Source: Hirudo medicinalis
Lineage: Eukaryota > Annelida > Clitellata > Hirudinida > Hirudinidae
NCBI GenBank assembly: GCA_011800805.1
Contig: MPNW01000052.1
Location: forward strand, 94,140-158,139
DNA length: 64,000 nt
Reading direction: 5' to 3'
A program made the translations under genes and the position numbers. This document shows, piece after piece, positions 1 to 17,105 of this stretch; position 1 is the first letter of the stretch, and each line of letters begins with the position of its first letter. Under the pieces are notes generated by a model. The model saw only the letters and a list, made by a program, of their open reading frames with translations, had not been told where the DNA came from and made no database searches.

Positions 1-180
1 TACAAAGAACTGCTGACAGTCCAAGAAAATATTGAAAAACACGATCGCTCGGAAAGTGAAACCAAGAATCGACTCGCACGACACGAGACACTGGGTTCGA
101 ATGTCAAGGTCGATGCATCCTATGGCAGGGCTAAGCGAGATGAACGGAACATTGGCAGGTGGTCGTGCTGTCATTAAGAG
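1..180 (+). CDS. possible 3' part of a gene truncated by the window edge
   Basis: Frame 1 is open from the first base to a TAA at 175-177, giving about 58 charged, helix-prone residues (starts YKELLTVQENIEKHDR). Composition is richer in G+C and in Glu/Arg/Lys than the surrounding AT-rich DNA, which suggests an exon. An AG|GTGG donor-like site lies at about 156, so the true exon may end before the stop. No family is recognised. It could also be a chance ORF or a repeat remnant. Confidence 0.3.
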
Positions 181-600
181 GCCACCCTGACACTTCTATC
201 AGGGGTGGTCTCACAAAAGATTTCGAACATCTTCATTGATGACCAAGGCACTGTTGGATGCATCAATGTTCTGGTAAGTCAAGTTGTCTGAGATGGTGTC
301 ACTTTTTGGCAAATCCCCCATGAAGAAGTCTGCTTGGCCTGGAGCAGTGTGGAATTATTAAATGTAAAATATACGTACATTTTTACTTCTAGTCCTAAAC
401 ATCCAAATTAACAAACGCTTTGCATGCGAATCTGAGCCAAGTAATGTTTCTAGGTTTGCACACAAATCGATGCAAACTAACGAACTTCATTGAACTGAAA
501 GAGAGATTAATCATCAAAAGAAAGCGACTTATTATTATTGACCTATGAACTCTGGTTGTCTATTTGATGCACCTCTATGAGGCTCAATAGAGGGCGATTT
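181..600. other. intergenic, probable phosphatase 3' flank
   Basis: No convincing exon seen. This is downstream of the phosphatase stop codon on the minus strand and so probably includes its 3' UTR. A tRNA B-box-like string (GGTTCGAAT) occurs just upstream, at about 94, but no tRNA fold accompanies it. Confidence 0.4.
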
Positions 601-7420
<6,820 letters not shown>

Positions 7421-7445
7421 CGCACTATCTACAATAAAATTTTAA

Positions 7446-8382
7446 ATAAAAATGAAAAAATAACGAACTAAAAACCTCAACTTTTATCATTTTTATTTGA
7501 AATCATTTTAAACAACCAATTCCACTCTTGCCATTCTCACCTTCACAAATTTAAAAAGAAACTAGCAGCAATTATATGTCCATTCAGCAAAACTGAAACA
7601 CTCTATTTAATAAGTCTTAAAAGTTCTAAACTAAAATCCCAAAAGCTACAAAATCTTAAAAACCTCGAAGAACGAAGAGTCTCACGCAAGGAGACTCCCA
7701 TAAACTAATAAAACACCCCACGCAGCCGTGTGCCAGCCGTGCCCAAACAAAGACGCATCAGTCATTCTTGTGAATTCTGGCTTCCAATTCTAGTCGTGAC
7801 TCAGTTAATTTTAACGAAATTACGTAAAGAAATCATTTTAGAAGGATTACCTTTGCATTTATTAAAATATATCTTACCTTGTGGTTTAATTTATGTAAAG
7901 TTTAAAATTTTTGTTATTTTGTGAATAAATGAAATTCTGCTCAGTATTCATTAACAAGTAATCTTATTATTTGGTGGAAAAGAAATGTTCAAATGCATAT
8001 AATATCCATGACCTTAAATCGAAAGTAAGATAATATGTTGTTTAATGTAATGTTATTATCAATTGTTTTCAGTCATTTAAAAATGTAATATTATTTTAAA
8101 AGTTTATTGACCTTCCTGAAAGTGTTCCGTCTGCTTTGTTTCTAATTTTTATCAACTAAGACAAACAATTTAATGAAAATATTAAATTAAATTTTGACCT
8201 GCTTTAGTAGATATGCATAAAAATTTATGACGTTTTATTTTAGTATATAAACAAGGGTCGTTACGTACAATTGCTATACTATACTAATCCTGATCATGGT
8301 TTATGTTCCGAGATTTACTGTTGTGTATTCATGAGTTATTTATCAGCAAATTTTATTATTCCATTATTTTTTGGAAATCAAA
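7446..8382. promoter_or_regulatory. divergent intergenic region between phosphatase and ZDHHC
   Basis: About 960 bp separate the two start codons of head-to-head genes, so both promoters and 5' UTRs are expected here. A slightly GC-richer patch at 7680-7790 is the best core-promoter candidate. No TATA box can be singled out in this AT-rich sequence. Confidence 0.4.
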
Positions 8383-11300
8383 ATGAGTGCAGCAGTTCCG
8401 AGAAAATGGCACACTTTCCCAGGAAAAAATAAATTCTTTTGCGATGGTCGAATCGTTACTAGCAACCAGCAGTCAGTTTTCCTGCTGACTCTGTTTCTTA
8501 TTATTGGAGTCACTGTTTTATTCTTCGTCTTCGAGTTAGTCCAATACATCATTTAAATCAAATGTTACTAATTAATATTCCTTTCTAGCATTCAAATTTA
8601 TTGATTATTTTTACTACATTTGTGTTAAATTGGTTAAACTTCTAATTGGGTTGCATTTTACATAATAATACATTTTTAATTGAAAACATTTAGTTTTCTG
8701 CATGGCTATAACTTTTTTAATCTGTGAATCATGCAATCTCAGTCTATATTATTGAATTTTACATTGAATTTTTTGGGTCGATAGTTCAATATTTATTATG
8801 TTATACCTCATAAATATGAGGTGTGATAAATTTAACCATATTGTAATTTTAAATTTTTACTCTCAATTTCCTTGGTTACTCAAAGTGAATGATAAATTTC
8901 AGCTCACCATATCTAGCAGAGAGGCTCAGTCTTGCCATCCCCATTATTGATGGGGTAGTGTTCCTGTTCCTGATGCTTTTCCTTTTCAGAACCAGCTGGA
9001 CTGATCCAGGCATCATCCCCAGAGCCACTGCAGATGAAGCCATCTATAATGAAAAGCAGATTGGTATGCTGTTTGTATTGGCTTCCATTTCATAACTAGA
9101 AATCATAACTGTTCATCATTAGAACAACATCCTCATGCAATGGTTCTAATTTGTTCTGCCACCTCAATGGGCAGAGATTTAGACCTCAGGGCATTTTGTG
9201 AACACATGCATTGTGCAGTGGAGTATTATGTTTTATAAATAATTACATTAATTAATTAATTTTTAAATTATCTCGAATGGGATGAATCTCGAGAAGGGAA
9301 CCTCGTTTCGTTGGCTCTTGCCTAATTCATGCACTCCTATTGTTCTGCAGATCGCCTGATATTGAGCGACATTTACCAGCCTCCGAGGACCATGGAGGTT
9401 ATCATCAACGGCATTCCGACCAAACTCAAGTTCTGCACCACGTGCAAGATATTCAGGCCACCCAGGGCGTCGCACTGCAGCGTCTGCGATAATTGCGTCG
9501 GTGAGTGTGTCATCCCATTTATTGTTAATCGATTTTATGAGTTTAGTAGTTTCCGTCATAATTATTGCCTTAATGGTCGTGACCAGTTGCAGTGTTTAGA
9601 AATTTTAATCGTGGTTATTTTATACTGACCTTTAATCATATTAATAATAATAATAATAATAACCTAATCATGTCTCTCAACAGAGAGGTTCGACCATCAC
9701 TGTCCCTGGGTTGGTAATTGCATTGGAAAGCGAAACTATAGGTATTTCTACTGGTTCCTGGTCCTCGTCACCATCAACTGCTGCTACATACTGGCCTTCT
9801 CTGTCACCACTCTCGTACTCAGTCGGTTTTTCCTCTGCTGCATATTGCTATTACTAAGTAATTCATAAATTATAATTAGCAATATATTAAATATATTTAT
9901 TTAGATTAGATAACTAAGAGTTAATTTATGGAATACATTTAGTCATTTTGGCAATGGGGTTTAATAAAACTGATGCTATTGTTATTAATAAGAAATATGT
10001 TTAATGAATTTTTCAATGCTTAATTTGGTATTTGTAAACTTTTAAACTATTTAACATGTGTTTATTGTTATTGACAATTGCATGCAGGATCAATACAAAG
10101 CGACTTTGTGGATGCATTGAAGAAGTCCCCGGGGAGATATCCTTTGTTGCTTTTAAATCAATTTTACTCAATTTTCAACTGCCATCAGCATGATCATAAT
10201 TGTTATTATTGCTAAAAAATACATTTTAATGTACTCATCATTGACAAACAATGTTAAACTGTCATCATTACAAGAAAAGTTTGTTTCGGACACATTTTGT
10301 TTAATTAGAGCTACTGATTTGTGTCATGCTTTCTCCATGACCTATGAGTCCATTTTTGACCTTGACATAAAGTTCACCATAATAGAGGCAGTGGTTTGCT
10401 TCATAGCTCTGTGGAGTGTGGTCGGTCTGACGGGCTTTCACACCTTCCTTGCCTCGTGCAACATCACAACCAATGAAGATGTGAGATTTTGGGAATTGAG
10501 AGATGCTCGATGACATTCATGATGGTTTACTGATTAAATTAATCATTTAATCACTAGCTGATTATGAAATATACAATATGATTATATGATTATAGAACAT
10601 TAACCTTAAATCTTAAAAAATAGTACTTTTTCTTCAAATTTCATTAAGTTCACAAAGGTTGGAATGTCATCATTTCAATACGTTGATAAAGCTTCTTTCT
10701 TTTTTGACTAATGGTTTAAAGAAGAAAATGTTAAATACCAATAATTATCAACTTTTATGAACCTTCTGCTTTAAAACCCAGATCAAGAATCTTTACTCAA
10801 AGTCCGGGCAAAAGAACCCATTTAGCAGAGGGTCGGTGGTGAAGAATTACTGCGAGATAATCTGTGGACCTCTATCCCCGAGGTTTTGCATTTCCTGTGT
10901 CAATCACAACATTTACGACAATTAATTAATATTATTATTAATATATATTAATTAATATTATTATTAATATATATTAATTAATATTATTATTAATTAATAT
11001 TATTATTAATTAGTTTACAAATTGGTAACTTCGATCATATTTATTGTAATGAATGAAATAACTCTACAGAGTTATGAAGCAAACATTATGAATCTGTTAA
11101 CGTATTCACCATGCTTCCCTACAGCCTCATTGACAGTCGAGGAATTGCAGTTGACAACTCGACGGTGATTTTTCCTACCAATCTGACGTCACAAAATCCA
11201 AACTCGACCAGTCAACTAGTGACGCCCTCTCATCCGTTGCCCAATAGCAACTTCTTCTTCACTCCACACAAGGGACCCCCTGCTCCTGCCCTTTACCAGG

Positions 11301-11422
11301 AGAATGCCAGAGGGCTGAGCCTCACACGCCACAACAACAATCCCACCAAATTGTATCCGGACGTTATTACCACTCAAGACATCGGCTCCATTTCCATAAG
11401 CCAAATCGGAGACGAAATCTAG
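8383..11422 (+). CDS. ZDHHC14/18-like: DHHC-type protein S-palmitoyltransferase (ZDHHC9/14/18 group)
   Basis: Eight exons: 8383-8534, 8903-9063, 9351-9500, 9684-9821, 10088-10136, 10378-10480, 10782-10882, 11125-11422; 383 residues. The enzyme attaches palmitate to cysteines of cytosolic and membrane proteins, usually at the Golgi. The N-terminus ([17 protein letters not shown]) and the segment DPGIIPRAT mark the ZDHHC9/14/18 group. The cysteine-rich domain has [21 protein letters not shown] and the catalytic [17 protein letters not shown] (Cys about 161). Four membrane spans are visible, two before and two after it. A TTNE (TTxE) motif follows the last span. The 5'-most in-frame ATG was chosen; an upstream in-frame TTG is not a credible start. 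Every junction joins in frame and matches the family. Intron 5 is AT-AC rather than GT-AG. Confidence 0.95.
10137..10377 (+). other. U12-type AT-AC intron in the ZDHHC gene
   Basis: The intron starts with ATATCCTTT, an exact match to the minor-spliceosome AT-AC donor consensus. It ends in TTCAC. ACCTTGAC at 10359-10366 fits the U12 branch-site consensus and puts the branch A 12 bases before the intron end. Splicing here joins ...KKSPGS to IIEAVVCF and restores the family alignment across the third membrane span. No GT-AG alternative at this place does so. Confidence 0.88.
10920..11012. repeat. palindromic AT-only tandem repeat
   Basis: About 90 bp of repeated ATTAATTAATATTATTATTA units with ATATAT spacers in the last ZDHHC intron. 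Each unit is nearly self-complementary. Confidence 0.85.
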
Positions 11423-12409
11423 TCAATCGGTCCCCTCTCCCCCCCTTTGTGCTTTGGTTCTCTTAAGAACGGGACTTGTTCTCCTAGTTGGTCTCTTGCA
11501 GTCTCTCTCCATTTCTGATTCCTAAACTGGTGTTTAGAATGATTATCTTTGCATTGATTTAAGATTTACTCACTTTTTTTTATGTAATATTACTTGGCTT
11601 TAATTAATTTATGTTCCGTTTTATTATTATTCGTTAAAGCTTTCGCTCGTCCCGCTTAATGCTGCCCTTCCATATAGATCATTTTGTCGGGATATTTTAT
11701 TTTGCGTGCGTGGATAAATTTATCATGTCGAGCACCAAAAAATACTGGCCAATCATCTTCTCAAGTGATTGTACAATTTTAGTTTAGTCTTGTCTAGATT
11801 GTCTGCCTGTGCATTCCTGTTTGTGATTGGCCAGAGCAGATGTTTTACATAAATTATGCAGCTTTTGTACAACGCAGTGCAGGTCCAATTGTGTTTTACA
11901 GTTGCAAGTTTTGTCACGGAATGATAGCAATCACGTGCAGAGTTTTTATCACTGTTTTATTTTTAGATTGGAGATTTTCAATGGAATTTTCCATTGCACT
12001 TCTGTCATAGTTGCAACTTGTACATTCAACATGTTGACTTCACTTTCATCAACTCTCTCAGACTTTGTATTTTTTACTATCAAATAGTTTCTTCTGAGGT
12101 CATTCGAGAATGGCCTGTTCATTTTATTAGATGGTTTTTCCCTCAATCATTACTGACATCATACTATCAAACGACCTTTGCTATAACAACAAGTGGACAT
12201 TTATTTATATCACTTGCTGCTCATGGGTTTTTCCCCATTTATATTTTAGTGCTCAAGCTTTACTAATCACCTATGCATCTCAGGTGAACAATTCTTTTCT
12301 GATGCTCTTGCCAGTGCAATGTAAATATTTATTGGTGATTATTTGCAAGCTCACCATCCAGCACGAATTTGAATGCTGATGACCTTCACCTTTGAAATCT
12401 ATGCGATGC

Positions 12410-12415
12410 AATAAA
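12410..12415 (+). promoter_or_regulatory. candidate polyadenylation signal of the ZDHHC gene
   Basis: AATAAA about 990 bases after the stop codon. The intervening DNA (11423-12409) has no exon-like content and reads as a long 3' UTR. Confidence 0.45.
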
Positions 12416-12912
12416 GGTACTTCTCCAAAGCTTAATTTATTCAAAACTTTATTATTGATTTTTGCTATTTTTTTTTAATTGCTTTTCTGAATCAAAACAA
12501 TCAAAAATTGGTGTTATTGTTGTTTGAATATCTTCAGTTCTTCATTCCAAACCATCTGCAATGTCGTCCTCTATGCACTTGAGTTTCTTTGATTTTCCTT
12601 TAATGCAAACGTGCTTTAACCAACTTGAGCAAAATGCGTTGAAAATCTTTCATTAATTTCAGTCACCAGACATTTTTTTACTGTAACATTACATATGTCT
12701 GAAATCGTTGTGCACGTAAATTTGTTTCGATTATGTACAGATGTCGAGTATGTATTTATATGGATTGGAGTATCTCCTAATGATTTTTATGCACATGTCC
12801 ACGCATCACACTGCAAACTTTTTTACGGCAAAATGTTTAATTGCTTTTCACTCTGAATGCCAATTCGATTTGCATGTGATTTAGCAGGAGATGACTTGAT
12901 GATTTAAAATAA

Positions 12913-13011
12913 TTATTCCATGGCAACCATCGTCATGGCCGTGTCTTCATTATCCATCTGTTTTGTATAGCCATGTTGATAATTCTTGAACGCTCCTCCA
13001 AATAATGGACC
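12913..13011 (-). CDS. orphan terminal-exon-like ORF
   Basis: A TTTGCAG acceptor is followed by 32 codons and TAA, with a coding-like composition (GPLFGGAFKNYQHGYTK ... TAMTMVAME). No upstream exon was found at higher coordinates. Family not recognised. It could be the last exon of a gene whose other exons I cannot see, an exon fragment, or chance. Confidence 0.3.
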   Translation of the reverse strand, partial: GPLFGGAFKNYQHGYTKQMDNEDTAMTMVAME

Positions 13012-14460
13012 CTGCAAATGATTTCCTTCTTTATCAAGACCGAAATACAAATAAATCATTGTGATCAAATTTATTTTTGTTAACAACTCCTTCGTAATTA
13101 TTGGAGACAACTCGGTTTCATAAGTACTAATACCTATTAATTATTTTCATTGTTTAAAACGAAATATGTATAACATATACATCAAATTTCTTGACCAGCT
13201 ATGGCTTACATGTAACTCTGGCTATTGAAAAACAATTGAATTCTGACCTCTTTTTGCAACTCATCCTCTTAAGAGATGCAAGTTTAATGCCAACTTTGTG
13301 GCAATGTTTTGTGATGATTGTGTCTTTGAAGTTTTTACTGATAGATTGGTTTGCAATTCACTTCATGAATGGCTTAGATTTACTCAAGGTATTTAAGACA
13401 ACCTTCAAGCACACTCGACCCTCGTTGTGACAGGTCGAACTGCAGTATTTTATGGCTTGCAGACTTGTTTTTGAGGGTCATTACATTTGATTGTTTTAAA
13501 AGCATTTTGGTGCTTCGCCTTTTGAAACATCCTGCCATCTTTGATTTTGAAACAACATTGTGTTGAGATTGCTACCAAGGAGTTAAATGCATACCTTTGG
13601 GGTTTCAACTTTTGATATGTATTTATCGCCAGTAGTAAAATCAAAAAGTGGTGAAACATCTTGTATGTAGGATACCATTTGAGTGTTTACATAACAGTTG
13701 ACAGTCTAAACTTATTTGAAACTCTCAGAGTTAATAAACGCGCCATGCCATTGTGACATTGTTTTGGAATTGATCACGCTGAGTCAATGTTAGACTTTAG
13801 TCTACTTTATCAATGTCATCCTTGATACCGATTTAAACTTGAGAAAGAAATTTTTTCTCCTAACCTCAATTCATGTAACTGGGTATGTATGTTTAAATGT
13901 TCACTAGTTAACAAGAATTGACTAATTCGTTTGCTTAAAATACAGTTCAAACCACGAAAACACCTGGCGAAATCAAGTGCATACCGACCAATTCAAATCG
14001 GCGGAAAATATGAGTAAAAAACCGGTTCCGGGTCAGCCAAGGCACTCAGCTTATCATTAACTTCAACCGAGCAGAGTCAGCGACCCTGCCCTTCCCGATA
14101 AACTACGAAAGCAAGTACGCACAACACGAGGTTGCTTAAGTTTTGCCCAAACGATAACTTCATTTAAGCCCTTTAACCTAAATTAGCAATGGTGTTTTTA
14201 TGATAAACATTAACTCTGGTGAAGAATTTGTATTTAAGTTATTATTACTTTTCTAAATAGATAATTAGTATAATTTGCTAAGTAATTTTAATGTTTCTAG
14301 TTAAAATCGTTCTAGTTATCGAACGAATGGTTTCTGAAATGTCACTAGATGGCAATGTATTTAAAATTTATTTTTTGATAGAGATCTACATGCACATTTT
14401 AATTTCCTTGAAATTTTTATTTATTATTATTATTATTTATTTATTTTTATTAAAAAAAGT
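13012..14460. other. AT-rich intergenic DNA
   Basis: Only short ORFs without family features on either strand; no repeat structure noticed. Confidence 0.4.
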
Positions 14461-14474
14461 CTAATTTAAAAGGA

Positions 14475-15060
14475 GGAGGGCACAAAATTGTCAGTTTTTC
14501 CCCGGGCGCCGAAACCCCCAGCTATGCCTCTACTAGGCATGGCGGCCACGGGCTCCTAAGTTATGTCAATTTGGTAATGGAAAAGCAACTAAAAGGTCGT
14601 GATTGTAAAAAATTAATACTTTAAAGGACTTTATACTTTAAAATACTTTAAGGACTGGCCCAAAACAATTGCCTAACCCTGGCCTCCTCTCTTGGCGGGC
14701 CGTGTGGAGAGATATTAAATTCATTGAGTATAAATAATAACTTTTTATAAATTAAGCAAAAAAATTAAAATGAGAAAAAAATTAAAAACCAGCGGCCATC
14801 ACAGGACAGCAAAACTTTTCCACAGAGTGACATTTCGAGTATTTTAAAGACAAAAAGATATGAAAATAAGCATTTTCATTTTTAAAACGGTTTTTCTTTG
14901 AAATTTCCGATAATAACATATTTAGCTCGTTTAACGCCTTAATTTTTTATTCCAAGTCGCAATAGACACATAAAAAAAATTTGCCCCTACCTCGACCTAT
15001 TTTAACTCCTGGCTATGCAACTGAACCTTATAATGGTTGCCAGACGTTATGACCTCTTAA
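14475..15060. repeat. dispersed repeat, copy A (transposable-element remnant)
   Basis: Contains GGAGGAGGGCACAAAATTG then CCCCGGGCGCCGAAACC and AGCTATGCCTCT, and further on AAAATTTGCCCCT with GGCTATGC. Parts recur at 38090-38170 and 56648-56705. The GC-rich blocks stand out from their AT-rich surroundings. No ORF or terminal repeat was seen, so it is most likely a degraded non-autonomous element. Confidence 0.5.
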
Positions 15061-16500
15061 ATGAAATATTATTTCCTATACAGGAAGATATATCATCCTT
15101 AATCTATGAAACTCCTCTAAACAACGTCCAAGGTATATTTTCAAGGAGTTTCATTTGAAATTCAAATTTGACTGTTAAAGCCTACTGAAATATTATTAAG
15201 TGTGAATGGAAGCATGAAATAATTAAAACTTTGAGCAAATATATGCGGTAGTTTTTCAGATAACTGGACAAAATATAAGATTCTTACAACTGTCGCGACT
15301 TTATACCAGGCGCTATATAAGATATCTAAACTACACAAGCACTTAGAAATAGGATCCAAATCATATCAGTTATGCAACGGACTTTAATCAAATAATTAGA
15401 GATAGAAGTCTGGAGAAGCTTATCAGAATTTAAGGAAGCTCAAGGATATTAATGAGACAAGCAACTCAAACTTAACTCAAATTTTCAAATAAATAAGGTA
15501 TAAATAAATATGTAAATAACTCGAATAACTAAATTCAAACCAGCAATTTACGTTGGAAAACTACTTACATTCAAATGACGCCATCTTAGTTATATGAAAT
15601 GATTGGAGGGAAAATAGTTCGCTATTACAACTCGTCCTAAATGCCAGTAGATTGACGAAAATACAACAAAATGTGCACATAATTTAATTTATTAAAAATT
15701 TCATTATCTATATACTTTACGAAATAGAATGTTCTAGCACAAAAGAGTTAAGATTTTCATATGCGGAATGATTTCGTAACCTAGGAATTCGTATAAAAAC
15801 TAGGACGCTGTTTCGAATCCCGTTATTCCTTCGAGAAGGTCGTGTTTCCTGACGGCTGATGGCTCTTCGGCTTATTTCGTGAGTCTGATTGAGATTATTT
15901 CGACTTCTCAGCCTAACTTCCGTACACCTGAGTATGATTTAAAACTAAATTCAAAAGTATATAATCGTTCAATTGAGGAAACTTCAGCAGTAATGCGAGT
16001 GAAAGTTAATATAAGGTCGTTTTAAATACGTTCCAAGTTAAGGAAATTACAGTGAGACGAATTGTAGACTTATATAATTCAAGAATTTAGTAAATTTAGC
16101 GAAAGTTTCGTTTTAATCTTCATTTAATGGAGAAAATCCATGCATTTTGAATTTTCAGGAACCCTACGTTCCATGGGGCTGCGGTATAAATGAGGGAACA
16201 AAGATTAATTGTGTGATTGCGACGGTTTATGGCCTTTAGTGTGCGGAGTTAGTTCTAAGATCAGGACCGAAGTTGAGAAAATAGTACTGAATAGTATTGA
16301 GCACGGATAATATAATAAAATAATTAATAAATGATTACTTTCACCATATCATAAATTCTCAACGGCTGTTTAAGAACAGTTCTCATTTCCAATATAATAA
16401 CTTAATAATTTAACTATTAAGAGTGACATAACTTTATGAGGATAACCTTAATGTGGTCCAATGAAGGTGATAATTATTGTATAGTGCTGCTGCCGACTAC
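15061..16500. other. AT-rich intergenic DNA
   Basis: No convincing gene. Many short interrupted ORFs on both strands. Confidence 0.4.
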
Positions 16501-16529
16501 AAGGTTACTGAAGCAGAAGAGAATGCAGT

Positions 16530-17105
16530 TTTGAGAATGAGCCTGTGAAGGGTAAGGAGAAAGATGAGCAATATGAGCTTGAAGGAACTGATCAAGACTG
16601 GAAATCTAATCAAGGAAAACAAGAGATTCGTTGTATTGGGAATCGGGACGAAGTCGAAGGTGGATCAAGTTGGTCAGCAAGGAGTTCCCACATCGTGGTT
16701 GAGCCCCTACTACCAACGAGAAGATTATTCAGGTAGAAGACCTGTTTTGAGATTGCTGTTGTGAAAGACAAGATGAGAGATGCTTGCCTTGAAGAGACTG
16801 ATCAGGACTGGACACCTGATCATAGAAAGCAGATTCTTTATATTTGGAATCAGGAAGAAGTCGAAGGTGGATCAAGTTGGTCAGCAAGGAGTTCCCACAT
16901 CGTGGTTGAGCCCCTACTACCAACGAGAAGATTATTCAAGCAGAAGTCCTGTTTTGAGATTGCTGTTGTGAAGGGTAAGATGAGGGATGCTTGCCATATA
17001 AGACATCGAAGAGGCTGATCAGGACATCTGCTAGTCGAAGGTGGATCAACTTGGTCAGCAAGGAGTTCCCAATGCCAACGAGAAGATTATTCAAGCAGAA
17101 GGCCT
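16530..17105 (+). repeat. tandem repeat, about 207-bp unit, nearly three copies
   Basis: GTCGAAGGTGGATCAAGTTG-type blocks start at 16653, 16860 and 17034, so spacings are 207 and 174 bp; the third copy is shortened. Copies 1 and 2 keep the same open frame, each ending ...SPYYQRED then PVLRLLL. Outer parts of the unit (GACTGATCA-AGACTGGA, TTGAGATTGCTGTTGTG) are also shared. No known protein family is recognised. Confidence 0.8.

Noticed and set aside
90..110. tRNA B-box-like strings, also near 3967, 15813 and 28886
   Set aside because: No A box at the right distance and no cloverleaf could be drawn, so neither a tRNA nor a clear tRNA-derived SINE is supported.
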